A DNA stretch of 64,000 bases from the NCBI GenBank assembly GCA_008682415.1, contig VANK01000016.1, positions 1-64,000 of the forward strand. The letters are read 5' to 3'. The translations under genes and the position numbers were made by a program. The notes beneath the pieces were generated by a model. The model saw only the letters and a program-made list of their open reading frames with translations. It did not search any database and was not told the origin of the DNA. Below, one piece after another: positions 10,905 through 19,547 of the stretch. This DNA comes from Acidobacteria bacterium AB60 (GTDB taxonomy: Bacteria > Acidobacteriota > Terriglobia > Terriglobales > Acidobacteriaceae). The first letter of the stretch is position 1, and every line of letters starts with the position of its first letter.

Positions 10905-11675
10905 CTACGTGCGGGTCAGGACGTGCTCTACGGCGGCGACCAGGCCGGGGATGTCGTGGGGATGGGCTTCGGCGGCGGGGGGCCAGTTGTTTTCTTGTAG
11001 CGTTTGGGTGGTGATGGGGCCGATGGAGATGGCGGGGACGCCTGCTAACGGGAAAGGGATGTTGGCTTTGTTTGCGGCTTCGGCAAGGTGCGTCACGCTT
11101 GAGGAGCTGGTGAAGGTTGCAGCGTTGAGTGGCTTGGCCAACGCTTGTTTGAGGGCCTCCGGCGCGTTCTCGGGCAGTACGTTGCGATAGGCCTCAGGGG
11201 CGTCGACGACCGCGCCGGCGGCACGGAACGCCGAAGGAATGACATCGCGGGCCAGTGCGGAGCGCGCCAGCAGCAGGCGCTTACCCTTCACCTCCTCGGG
11301 GAACCCCGCCACCAGATTCTCGGCAACGTACTTCTCCGGGATGAAGTCCACCTTCCATCCTTCGTTGACCACCTGCCTGGCGGTCGCGGGGCCGACGGCG
11401 GCGATCCGACCAGGGATATCCGTTAGCGAGATACGGTGGAGCTGGGCGGCGTGGAAGAACATGCGGACGGCGGTGGCGCTGGTGAAGATGAGCCAGTCAT
11501 AGGAGCGCAGCCGGCGCAGGCACTCCAGCAGATAGGAGGGGTCTTCCGGCAGGGAGAATCCGAGCAACGGAACTTCGACGGGCTCGGCTCCGAGCGCGCG
11601 CAGGCTCTCGCTGAGGTTGCCGGCTGATTCGATGGCGCGGGTGACGAGGATGCGACGGCCGGCGAGCGACGGCAT
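10905..11675 (-). CDS. hemD: Uroporphyrinogen-III synthase HemD
   Basis: Closes hydroxymethylbilane with inversion of ring D to give uroporphyrinogen III. The homologous region begins at PSLAGRRILVTRA, so I take the ATG at 11675, 8 bases after the hemC stop; upstream extensions would run inside hemC. At about 256 residues it has the normal length. Two-domain alternation is visible: DWLIFTSATAVRMFF, then AAVGPATARQV, and in the second half AATFTSSSSVTHL and AISIGPITTQTL. HemD sequences diverge strongly, and the position directly after hemC supports the assignment. It is the last gene of the heme operon. Confidence 0.92.
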   Translation of the reverse strand: MPSLAGRRILVTRAIESAGNLSESLRALGAEPVEVPLLGFSLPEDPSYLLECLRRLRSYDWLIFTSATAVRMFFHAAQLHRISLTDIPGRIAAVGPATARQVVNEGWKVDFIPEKYVAENLVAGFPEEVKGKRLLLARSALARDVIPSAFRAAGAVVDAPEAYRNVLPENAPEALKQALAKPLNAATFTSSSSVTHLAEAANKANIPFPLAGVPAISIGPITTQTLQENNWPPAAEAHPHDIPGLVAAVEHVLTRT

Positions 11676-11682
11676 CGAGGTG

Positions 11683-12636
11683 TCAGGCTCCCGCGGGAAT
11701 TTCGGTTGAGCCGTTGAGCAGAGTAGCAGCGCCGGATTCCACCAGGCGCTCCGCAATGCGCTTGCCCAGGTCTGCCGGAGCAACGCCGGCGCGATCGGCG
11801 GATTGGTGAGCGCGGATCGTTTTGCCGGTCGCTGGATCGGCGACCACGCCGTAGATCTCCATCACGTCGCCGGCGAGCATGCGCCGGCAATGAATGCCGA
11901 TGGGCACCTGGCATCCGCCGCCGAGAGCGGCCAGCGCAGCACGCTCAGCGGTAACCGCATAGCGCGTGTCGGGATGATCGAGGAACTTCAAGGCTCCGAG
12001 CGTGACGTCGTCGCCTTCCCGCGTCTCGATGCCGAGCGAGCCCTGTCCCGCGGCCGGGCAAAAGTCCTTGGGTTCCATGCGCTGGCGAATCCACTCGGTC
12101 TTCTCCAGGCGATCGAGGCCGGCGGCGGCGAGCAGGATGGCATCCACCTGTCCTTCGGCCAGCTTACGGAGGCGCGTGTCGACGTTGCCGCGGAATTCGA
12201 CGGCTTCAATATCGGGGCGCAGCGCCTTAAGCTGGGCACGGCGGCGCTGGCTGCTGGTGCCGACGACGGCGCCTTGCGGGAGCGACGCCAGATCGTCGTA
12301 CTTGACCGACACCAGGACGTCGCGGGGATCCACGCGTTCCGGAGTCGCCGCCAGCGCGAAGCCCTCGGGCAGCTGCGTGGGCAGATCCTTGAGCGAGTGG
12401 ACGGCTAGGTCGACGCGGCCTTCCTGCAGCGCTTCCTCGATCTCCTTGGTGAACATGCCCTTGGTGGTGCCGGACTGGGCGGCGACCTGGGCGAAGGTCA
12501 CCGCCTGCAGGCGATCGCCGGTGGTCTTGATGATCTCGATGGTGACGGAGTGGCCCTTGTCTTCCAGAAGAGCCTTGATGTGGTTTGCCTGCCACAGGGC
12601 GAGCTGGGATCCGCGGCTTCCGATACGCAGTTTCAT
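11683..12636 (-). CDS. hemC: Hydroxymethylbilane synthase (porphobilinogen deaminase) HemC
   Basis: Polymerises four porphobilinogen units on a covalent dipyrromethane cofactor. The start at 12636 overlaps the hemA stop as ATGA, a sign of coupled translation. The N-terminus RIGSRGSQLALWQA is characteristic. The active-site Asp lies in AVHSLKDLP and the substrate-binding Arg residues in GTSSQRRRAQL and FRGNVDTRLRKL. The cofactor-bearing Cys is in LGGGCQVPIG. About 317 residues, normal length. Confidence 0.97.
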   Translation of the reverse strand: MKLRIGSRGSQLALWQANHIKALLEDKGHSVTIEIIKTTGDRLQAVTFAQVAAQSGTTKGMFTKEIEEALQEGRVDLAVHSLKDLPTQLPEGFALAATPERVDPRDVLVSVKYDDLASLPQGAVVGTSSQRRRAQLKALRPDIEAVEFRGNVDTRLRKLAEGQVDAILLAAAGLDRLEKTEWIRQRMEPKDFCPAAGQGSLGIETREGDDVTLGALKFLDHPDTRYAVTAERAALAALGGGCQVPIGIHCRRMLAGDVMEIYGVVADPATGKTIRAHQSADRAGVAPADLGKRIAERLVESGAATLLNGSTEIPAGA

Positions 12637-14000
12637 CGGCGCGCCGCCACGCTGGCTTGCTTCACGGGAACGTCCTCCGCTACGGGGGTTTGGGTTGTGC
12701 CGTGGTTCGCATCGAGATCGAGTAAGGGATCGGGAATTGCGGGCAGCGACCAGGTCTCGCACAGGGCCTCCATGCGGGCTCCGTTATTTTCGCGCGCCGC
12801 CTGTTTGAGCGCCTGCATGGGCGGGTGGAGGAACTTGTTGACCAGCCCACGGGTTAGCGCCTCGACGGCCTCAAGCTGTTCCGGGGTGAGGGATCCGAGT
12901 TTTGCCTGGGCGCGGCGCAACTCCGCCTGGCGCAGTTCTTCGGCCTGCTTCTGCAGCGCCACAATGGCAGGCGCAACGTTCACAGTGCGCTGCCGCTGGT
13001 GGAAGCGCTCCACCTCAGTGGCGATCATGGCCTCGGCATCGGATGCGCTGCGGCTGCGCTCGGCCATGTGGGCCGCCGCCACCTGCTGCAGGTCGTCGAT
13101 GTCGTAGACGAACAGGCCTTCCAGCTTGTTCATGGCCGGGTCCACGTCGCGGGGCACGGCGATGTCGATGAAGAACATGGGCCGGTTGCGGCGCTTGTGG
13201 AGAAAGGCCTGGCCGTGCTCGCGGGTAAAGATGTGGTGCGGCGCGCCGGTGGAGGTAACGATGATGTCGGCCTCGGCGGCGGCGTCGTACACCTGCTCGA
13301 AGGGAATGACGCGTCCCTTGAATGGCTCGGCCATGCGCTTGGCGCGATCGAGGGTGCGGTTGGTAACGAGGATCTTGCCGGCGCCCTGCTGGACCAGGTG
13401 GCGGGCCGCCAGCTCGCTCATCTTGCCGGCGCCGACCAGGAAGACGGTACGGCCGTGCAGCGATCCGAAGATCTTGCGGGCCAATTCAACTGCAACCGAT
13501 GCGATGGAGACGGAGCTGGAGCCGATCTCGGTCTCGGTGCGGACCTTCTTGGCGGCGGAGAAGGCGCTTTGGAGAAGGTGCTCGAGCTGGGCCCCAATGG
13601 TGCCGGTACTGCGCGCGAGGGCAAATGCCTCTTTGACCTGGCCGAGGATCTGCGATTCGCCGACCACCATGGAGTCGAGACTGGCGGCGACGCGGAAGAG
13701 ATGGCGGACGGCGAACTGGTCGCGATGCTCGTAGACGTGGCTGGAGAGCGCGCCGGGATCGAGCCCGAAGTGCCGGCAGAGGAAGCCGGCGAGGTCGGCG
13801 TCCTTGCCCTCCCCTTTGCCTTCGAGGGCGGTGATCAGTTCCACGCGGTTGCAGGTGGAGACGATCATGCACTCGGCGACGCCCGGCATGTCGGCCAGCG
13901 CACGAGTCACGTCGGGGAGCTGTTCGCGCGAGATGGCGATGCGCTCGCGGATCTCGATGGGCGCGGTCTTGTGGTTGACACCCAGGACGGCGAGGGTCAT
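12633..14000 (-). CDS. hemA: Glutamyl-tRNA reductase HemA
   Basis: Reduces glutamyl-tRNA to glutamate-1-semialdehyde, the committed step of C5-pathway tetrapyrrole synthesis. The ATG at 14000 gives a 455-residue protein starting TLAVLGVNHKTAPIEIRE. The catalytic Cys is in IVSTCNRVELI; substrate-contact residues follow in ASLDSMVVGESQILGQVKEA, and the NADPH domain has VGAGKMSELAARHL. A C-terminal dimerisation region ends with a Pro/Val tail. It overlaps the gene before and the gene after by ATGA, so all four genes form one translationally coupled operon. No glutamate-1-semialdehyde aminomutase (hemL) or hemB gene is in the window. Confidence 0.97.
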   Translation of the reverse strand: MTLAVLGVNHKTAPIEIRERIAISREQLPDVTRALADMPGVAECMIVSTCNRVELITALEGKGEGKDADLAGFLCRHFGLDPGALSSHVYEHRDQFAVRHLFRVAASLDSMVVGESQILGQVKEAFALARSTGTIGAQLEHLLQSAFSAAKKVRTETEIGSSSVSIASVAVELARKIFGSLHGRTVFLVGAGKMSELAARHLVQQGAGKILVTNRTLDRAKRMAEPFKGRVIPFEQVYDAAAEADIIVTSTGAPHHIFTREHGQAFLHKRRNRPMFFIDIAVPRDVDPAMNKLEGLFVYDIDDLQQVAAAHMAERSRSASDAEAMIATEVERFHQRQRTVNVAPAIVALQKQAEELRQAELRRAQAKLGSLTPEQLEAVEALTRGLVNKFLHPPMQALKQAARENNGARMEALCETWSLPAIPDPLLDLDANHGTTQTPVAEDVPVKQASVAARR

Positions 14001-14827
14001 GGGGCACCGTACCTGTGCACCTGGCTGAGGGTGTTGGCGGCCCAGACCGCCAGCATCACCAGAAAGACGGCGCCGGAGAGATAGGCGGCCCTGCGTCCGC
14101 GGAGCCCGGCCGTGCTGCGCACGAAGAGCAGAAGCACGTACACCGCCCACATGATGAAGGAGGCAATGACCTTGGGGTCGCGGAAGTAGGCCGGACCGAG
14201 GACCGTCTCCTGGGCCAGCACAGAGCCGATGACCAGGCCGACGGTCATGCAGGGGAATCCGAACAGGAGAGTGGAGTGCGCCACACGCTCCAGAGTGTCG
14301 AGGGGCGGAAGCCATTCAAACCAGTCGGACTTGCCGCCGGGGATGGGTTTGGCTTTGATGCGGCGCTCCTGAACCAGGTACAGGGCGGAGGCGAGGATGC
14401 TGAAGCCGAGGGCGGCATAGGCCGCCAGCAGGGCGACGATGTGGGCCACAAGCCAGCTGATGCGGACGCCTTCGGAGGGGAAGACGTACTTCTCCGTGCC
14501 TAACGCGGGGATAAAGACAATAAAGAAGGTGATGGGGAGAGCGAAGATCCCCAGGGATACGGCGCCGTAGAGCCACCAGACCAGGAAAAAGAGCCCGGCC
14601 ACCAGCAGGCCGAGCATGGATTCGGCCTCGCGGACGCCGTAAGGCACCCAGCGGTGGGCCAGGGCGAGCATCTCGACGACCGAAACGCTATGAAGAAGAA
14701 GGGCTAAGCCGCCGAGGTGGACGCAGATGCTGCGCCAGCGGGGGCTGCTATTGAGGACGGCGGGAAAGGCGGCGAAGCTCGCGCCTGCGTAGAGGAAGAC
14801 CGCCACTCTCAACCAAAGTAAGTACAT
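13997..14827 (-). CDS. Cytochrome c assembly-type membrane protein (CcsA/HemX-like)
   Basis: A 276-residue protein with about eight hydrophobic segments. It has a His-containing segment ISWLVAHIVALLAAYAALGF and a later FGFPCMTVGLVIGS, matching the CcsA/ResC/HemX superfamily (cytochrome c assembly protein). HemX homologues beside hemA in many bacteria influence glutamyl-tRNA reductase level, while CcsA proteins handle heme for cytochrome c maturation. Its position as first gene of the hemACD operon favours HemX. The classic tryptophan-rich WWD motif is not obvious, which also argues for HemX over CcsA. A CRP/FNR-type palindrome lies 38 bases upstream of its start. Confidence 0.85.
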   Translation of the reverse strand: MYLLWLRVAVFLYAGASFAAFPAVLNSSPRWRSICVHLGGLALLLHSVSVVEMLALAHRWVPYGVREAESMLGLLVAGLFFLVWWLYGAVSLGIFALPITFFIVFIPALGTEKYVFPSEGVRISWLVAHIVALLAAYAALGFSILASALYLVQERRIKAKPIPGGKSDWFEWLPPLDTLERVAHSTLLFGFPCMTVGLVIGSVLAQETVLGPAYFRDPKVIASFIMWAVYVLLLFVRSTAGLRGRRAAYLSGAVFLVMLAVWAANTLSQVHRYGAP

Positions 14828-14864
14828 TCCGTTCTTAACCTTAAGGCGTTCCTGGCCGGCGTAC

Positions 14865-14880
14865 TGTGATTTAGATCACG
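14865..14880. promoter_or_regulatory. CRP/FNR-family palindrome upstream of the heme operon
   Basis: TGTGA-TTTAGA-TCACG matches the CRP consensus TGTGA-N6-TCACA at nine of ten positions, with a perfect inner dyad GTGAT-TTAG-ATCAC. It lies 38-53 bases upstream of the first heme gene, a place where a CRP/FNR-type regulator could act. The regulator is not in the window, so the link is inferred. The rest of 14828-15034 holds no gene. Confidence 0.55.
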
Positions 14881-15034
14881 TACTGACCAAAATGGACCGG
14901 CGAACCAGGGCAGAACAGAAGCGCAACCGAAGGGAGCCGGGAAAGAGCGTTGTGAGAGCCCGACCGAGTCTCTACTCAGGGTAACATTACGGCGGCCGGC
15001 GGGGTTGAGTGGCGGCGGGGGGGCGGAGTCAGGC

Positions 15035-15541
15035 TCAGAGTCCGGCCTTGAGTGCGGCCAGGCCGGCCTTGGAGACCTCGACGTCGTCCTCGGACTTGCC
15101 GCCGCTGAAGGCGACGATGAGGAAGCCCTTTTCGGTTTTGGCGGTAACGCCGCCCTGCCAGCCGAATTCCCCGGTCATGGGGGTGAGCCCGGAGGTGCCG
15201 CTGTCTTTTCCGGTGCGGGCCATCTCGGCTGCCTTGGCGTAGGCGATGGCGAGCAGGTTGTTGCCCTTCTCGCCGGCCTTGGTGTCGAGCATGCGACCGA
15301 CGACGGCCATCTGCGAGGACCAGCCTTCGAGGGTGTCGCCGGGGGCGAAGGAGACGACCGCGACGCCGGCGATGTTCAGCTGGGCAGCTTTGGCCTTCAT
15401 GGCGGCGAGGGCTGCCCGGGCGGCGGCGTCGAACTTTTTGGCCGGAACGGGTTTCGGGGATTTGGCCAGCAGAGCCGGCGCACCGGCGATCCCAAGGAGA
15501 CACAGGAGAGCGATACAGAGCATTCGCCGCTTGATGGGCAT
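15035..15541 (-). CDS. Secreted GlcG/HbpS-like (DUF336) protein
   Basis: ATG at 15541 is preceded by GAGGA at 5 bases and starts a signal peptide (PIKRRMLCIALLCLLG to LLAKS). The mature part has the GlcG/HbpS layout: an Ala-rich first helix (AARAALAAMKAKAAQ), the strand IAGVAVVSF, then LLAIAYAKAAEMA, the pocket region around TGEFGWQGGVTA, and a final AGLAALKAGL helix. HbpS-type members bind heme or other cofactors outside the cell. The neighbouring heme operon on the same strand fits that, but the two are separated by a 207-base spacer with its own regulatory site. About 168 residues. Family call moderate; ligand unknown. Confidence 0.65.
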   Translation of the reverse strand: MPIKRRMLCIALLCLLGIAGAPALLAKSPKPVPAKKFDAAARAALAAMKAKAAQLNIAGVAVVSFAPGDTLEGWSSQMAVVGRMLDTKAGEKGNNLLAIAYAKAAEMARTGKDSGTSGLTPMTGEFGWQGGVTAKTEKGFLIVAFSGGKSEDDVEVSKAGLAALKAGL

Positions 15542-15688
15542 GGCAGTCCTCGTCTGGACGAGTGATTTGATTGCGGGAGCCATTCTAATGCCTGCGTTGC
15601 GCCGCGGACGACAGTGTGGAAAAGGGGGCGGTCTGGCGCAGGGAACGGTCTACCGTTCCCCGGCGGGACCCGGTAGTCTGGAACCAGC

Positions 15689-18397
15689 GTGATCCGCGAA
15701 GAACCTCAATCCGTCGTTGAACCGGAGATGCCTCGCGCGGAGGAGCCGGAGACGCAACCGGCTGCGCCTGCCGCCGAGAAGCCAGCTGCGGAGCTCACGC
15801 CTTTTATGCGGCAGTGGACCGCGGCCAAGCGCGAGAACCCCGATGCGCTGCTGTTCTTCCGCATGGGGGACTTCTACGAGCTGTTTTATGACGATGCGGT
15901 AGTGGCCAGCCGGGAGCTGCAACTGACGCTGACGGCGCGCGACCGAGAGCGGCAGGTGCCGATGTGCGGGGTGCCGTACCACTCCGTTGAGGGATACCTG
16001 ACGCGGTTGTTGCGGCGCGGATTTCGGATCGCCATCTGCGAGCAGATGGAAGATCCCAAGCTGACCAAGAAGATTGTGCGGCGCGAGGTGACGCGCGTGC
16101 TCTCGCCGGGAACGGCGCTGGACGCAGCGCTGGCCCAGGAGCGGAACAATTTTCTGGCGGCGCTGTGGGAGTGTTCTGCAGAGAAGGGCCGCGCGCCGGT
16201 GTGGGCGGTGGCGCTGCTCGATGTTTCGACCGGGGAGTTTCGCGCACTGGAGTTCGCGGGCCCCCACGCGCGCAGTCAGGCGATTGACGCGATCGTGATG
16301 GCCGGAGCCAGCGAGGTGTTGTTGCCCGTGAGCGCGGAGATTCCGGCCGGGCTGGAGCGCACGACGGCGGCCCGCACGCGGGTGGATGACTGGGTCTGGA
16401 CGCACGATTTTGCGGTGCCGCTGGTGGAACGGCAGTTGAAGGTCCGGACACTGGAGGGCTTTGGCCTGGTGGGGCACGATGCGGCGGCCATCGCGGCAGG
16501 AACGCTGCTGCACTATGTCCGGACCACGCAGAAGAACGAAGCGCTTCATATTGATTCGCTGCGTTTCCAGGAACATGCCAACGAGCTTGAGCTGGACCAG
16601 GTGACGGTGCGGAACCTGGAGCTGGTGGAGCCGCTGTTCGCAGGGCAGGACGATCGCGCCACGCTGTTCCACACACTGGACGCGTGCTGCACGCCGATGG
16701 GCAAGCGGATGCTGCGCGCGACGATTCTGCGGCCCCTGGTGGATGGCGCGATGATCCAGGCGCGCTATGAGGCTGTGGGCGAGGCGCTGGGGGACCTGCT
16801 GCGGCGGGAAGAGATTCGGCGGGCGTTCGAAGGCGTGCTGGATCTGGAGCGGCTGCTGGCGCGCATCTCTTTGGATTCGGCAGGACCGCGCGACGTGTGC
16901 GCGCTGGCGGCGAGCCTGGCGCGGCTGCCCAAGCTGAAGGCAGCCGTCGAAGCGATGCAGGCGCCGCTGTGGCGCGGACTGGCCTTGCGGCTGGATGCGC
17001 TGGAGGATGTTTCGTCGCGCATAGCCACCACGCTGGTGGCGCAGCCTCCGCTGACCATGGCGGACGGCGGAGCGGTGGGTCCGGGCGTGGATGCGGAGTT
17101 GGATGAGCTGCGCGCGATCTCCACAACGGGGCGGCAGTCGATTGCAGCCATCGAGGAGCGCGAGCGGCAGCGGACGGGCATTGGCTCGCTGAAGGTGCGG
17201 TATAACTCTGTCTTCGGGTACTACATCGAGATTACGAAGGCCAACCTGCGCCAGGTACCCGCGGACTACGAGCGTAAGCAGACGCTGGTGAATGCGGAAC
17301 GGTTCACGACTCCTGAGCTAAAGGAGTACGAAGTCAAGATCCTGACCGCACACGACCGGTGCATCGAGATCGAGAAGCGCATCTTCGCCGAGCTGCGGCA
17401 ATTCGTGCTGAGTGCGGCCAGCCGCATTCGCCGCTCTTCGGCGGTAGTGGCGGAGGCGGACCTTCTGGCGAACTTCGCGCACCTGGCGGCAATGCGGCGC
17501 TACGCACGGCCTAATCTCGTTGAAGAGCCAGTGCTGGAGGCCGTGGCGGCGCGGCATCCGGTGATCGAGCAATGGATGGAGGAGACGCGCGAGGGAAGGT
17601 TCATTGCCAATGATCTTTTTCTGAATTCGGGCGAGGATGGTCCGAGCCTGCTGCTGATTACCGGGCCCAACATGGGGGGCAAGAGCACCTATCTGCGCAC
17701 CGCGGCCATGCTGGTACTGATGGCGCAGACGGGCAGCTTTGTGCCGGCGCAGAGCTTGCGCATGGGGCTGGTGGACCGCATCTACACGCGCATCGGCGCG
17801 AGCGACAATGTGGCGCGGGGACGATCGACCTTCATGGTGGAGATGACGGAGACAGCCACCATCCTCAACACGGCTACACAGCGCTCGCTGATTCTGCTGG
17901 ATGAGATGGGTCGTGGGACGGCGACCTTCGACGGCCTGAGCCTGGCATGGGCGACGGTGGAGTATCTGCACGCGGAGATAGAGGCGCGCACGCTGTTTGC
18001 CACGCATTATCACGAGCTGACGATGCTGGCCGAGAAGCTGCCGCGAGTGCGCAACCTGCGCGTGGGCATCAAGGAAGCGCCGGGAGGGATCGTCTTTCTG
18101 CACACCATTGAGCCGGGCGCGGCGAGCAAGAGCTACGGCATCGACGTCGCCAAGCTTGCGGGCTTGCCGCCGGCCGTCATCGAACGGGCGCGGCGCATTC
18201 TGCGCCAGCACGAGAAACAGGAGCGGCAGAGCGTGCAGGTGGAGACGACGCCCGAGCCGCTGCAGATGACCATCTTCACTCCGCTCTCCCAGCGCATCGT
18301 TGACCGAATTGAATCAGTGGATGTGAACGCGTTGACGCCACTGCAGGCGCTGAACCTGCTGGAAGAGCTGCAGCAGGAGCTGAAGGAGAAGGCATGA
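15689..18397 (+). CDS. mutS: DNA mismatch repair protein MutS
   Basis: Recognises mispairs and signals repair through its ATPase. The start is GTG at 15689; the extra ~35 acidic/Pro-rich residues before LTPFMRQWTAAKRENPD leave an alternative ATG at 15728 possible. The mismatch-contacting Phe-x-Glu motif lies in RMGDFYELFYDDA. The ATPase domain shows Walker A GPNMGGKST, the signature region with GRSTFMVEMTET, Walker B LILLDEMGRGT and the ATHYHEL switch. At about 902 residues it is full length, with a C-terminal tail containing the expected helix-turn-helix region. The final codons overlap nagZ by ATGA. No mutL is in the window. Confidence 0.98.
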   Translation: MIREEPQSVVEPEMPRAEEPETQPAAPAAEKPAAELTPFMRQWTAAKRENPDALLFFRMGDFYELFYDDAVVASRELQLTLTARDRERQVPMCGVPYHSVEGYLTRLLRRGFRIAICEQMEDPKLTKKIVRREVTRVLSPGTALDAALAQERNNFLAALWECSAEKGRAPVWAVALLDVSTGEFRALEFAGPHARSQAIDAIVMAGASEVLLPVSAEIPAGLERTTAARTRVDDWVWTHDFAVPLVERQLKVRTLEGFGLVGHDAAAIAAGTLLHYVRTTQKNEALHIDSLRFQEHANELELDQVTVRNLELVEPLFAGQDDRATLFHTLDACCTPMGKRMLRATILRPLVDGAMIQARYEAVGEALGDLLRREEIRRAFEGVLDLERLLARISLDSAGPRDVCALAASLARLPKLKAAVEAMQAPLWRGLALRLDALEDVSSRIATTLVAQPPLTMADGGAVGPGVDAELDELRAISTTGRQSIAAIEERERQRTGIGSLKVRYNSVFGYYIEITKANLRQVPADYERKQTLVNAERFTTPELKEYEVKILTAHDRCIEIEKRIFAELRQFVLSAASRIRRSSAVVAEADLLANFAHLAAMRRYARPNLVEEPVLEAVAARHPVIEQWMEETREGRFIANDLFLNSGEDGPSLLLITGPNMGGKSTYLRTAAMLVLMAQTGSFVPAQSLRMGLVDRIYTRIGASDNVARGRSTFMVEMTETATILNTATQRSLILLDEMGRGTATFDGLSLAWATVEYLHAEIEARTLFATHYHELTMLAEKLPRVRNLRVGIKEAPGGIVFLHTIEPGAASKSYGIDVAKLAGLPPAVIERARRILRQHEKQERQSVQVETTPEPLQMTIFTPLSQRIVDRIESVDVNALTPLQALNLLEELQQELKEKA

Positions 18398-19536
18398 CGG
18401 CGAATCTGCGGCGCGCGGCCGGAAGCCTGCTGGTCGTAGGGATCTCCGGCACCGAAGGCAGCGGGCTGGAGCGCGCCTGGATGCGGGTGGTGCAGCCTGC
18501 AGGCGTGATTCTCTTCCGCCGCAATATTGCCGACGCCGAACAGACGCGTCTGCTGTTGGCGGAGGCGACGAGCCTGTGCGCCGCACATGCGTTTCGCTGC
18601 GTGGACGTGGAAGGCGGCACGGTCGATCGCCTGCGGGACGCGCTGGCGGCGATGCCTTCGGCACAGGCGGTCGCTCGAGCGTCTCGCGACGCCGGTCCCG
18701 AGCTGGTGCGCGAATTCGGCGAGCTGATTGCGCAGGGCGTGAAGGCATTCGGGTTCAACGTGACGCTGGCGCCGGTGCTTGACCTGGCCTTGCCCGAGTC
18801 GGCGGGAGTGATGGGCACGCGCGCGGCGGGAGGCAACGCAGACGAGGTGACCGCCTTTGCGCGCGCGTTCTTTGCAGGCCTCAGCGCGCAGGGAGTCATA
18901 GGGTGCGGCAAGCACTTTCCCGGCCTCGGCGGCGGCACACTCGACTCGCACGCGGAGACCCCGCAGATCCATCGCACCTGGGAGGATCTCTGGCGGGAGG
19001 ACCTGGCGCCCTATCGCGCTCTTCGTGACGAGATGCCAATGGTGATGGTGAACCACGCCTCGTATCCGCTGACGCCTGGCAAAGAACTCCCCGCCACCGC
19101 ATCGCCATTCTGGATCGCCAAGGTTCTGCGTAAGAAGATTGGCTATCGCGGTTTCATCTTCTCGGACGATATGGAGATGGGTGGGATCCTCAAGTATCTG
19201 TCCATTGAGGAGGCAGCCGTCGCCGCGATCCGTGCGGGGATGAATACCCTCGAGATCTGTCACAGCCCAGAATTGATTCTGCGTGCCTACGAAGCGCTGC
19301 TGCACGAGGCGGAGACGTCGGCGGCGTTTCGGTGGGTGCTGCTGCAACGCGCCCGCGATGCGGCGCGGCGGCGGGAACGGATGTTTGCTTCCGGTCTCTC
19401 CGAGGCGCTCACGCCGCGCGACTTTGACCAACTGCGAACCCGCATGCAGCGCTTTGGCGAGCGCATCGCCAAGACGAGCGCCGAGACCTCCTCCGCGGTC
19501 AAACGCGAATCACGTTCTGTGGTGGAGACGGCTTGA
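18394..19536 (+). CDS. nagZ: Beta-N-acetylhexosaminidase (GH3, NagZ-type)
   Basis: GH3 enzyme expected to remove GlcNAc from GlcNAc-anhydroMurNAc muropeptides during peptidoglycan recycling. Substrate-binding motifs VDVEGGTVDRLRDA and CGKHFPGLG are visible. The downstream DSHAETP holds the His used as acid/base in bacterial NagZ. The nucleophile Asp lies in FSDDMEMGGI. At 380 residues it is a little longer than single-domain NagZ, with an Arg-rich C-terminal tail. There is no obvious signal peptide, which fits cytoplasmic recycling. The start overlaps mutS by ATGA, and anmK follows, making a consistent recycling pair. Confidence 0.92.
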   Translation: MTANLRRAAGSLLVVGISGTEGSGLERAWMRVVQPAGVILFRRNIADAEQTRLLLAEATSLCAAHAFRCVDVEGGTVDRLRDALAAMPSAQAVARASRDAGPELVREFGELIAQGVKAFGFNVTLAPVLDLALPESAGVMGTRAAGGNADEVTAFARAFFAGLSAQGVIGCGKHFPGLGGGTLDSHAETPQIHRTWEDLWREDLAPYRALRDEMPMVMVNHASYPLTPGKELPATASPFWIAKVLRKKIGYRGFIFSDDMEMGGILKYLSIEEAAVAAIRAGMNTLEICHSPELILRAYEALLHEAETSAAFRWVLLQRARDAARRRERMFASGLSEALTPRDFDQLRTRMQRFGERIAKTSAETSSAVKRESRSVVETA

Positions 19537-19547
19537 GGGCCAGGCCC

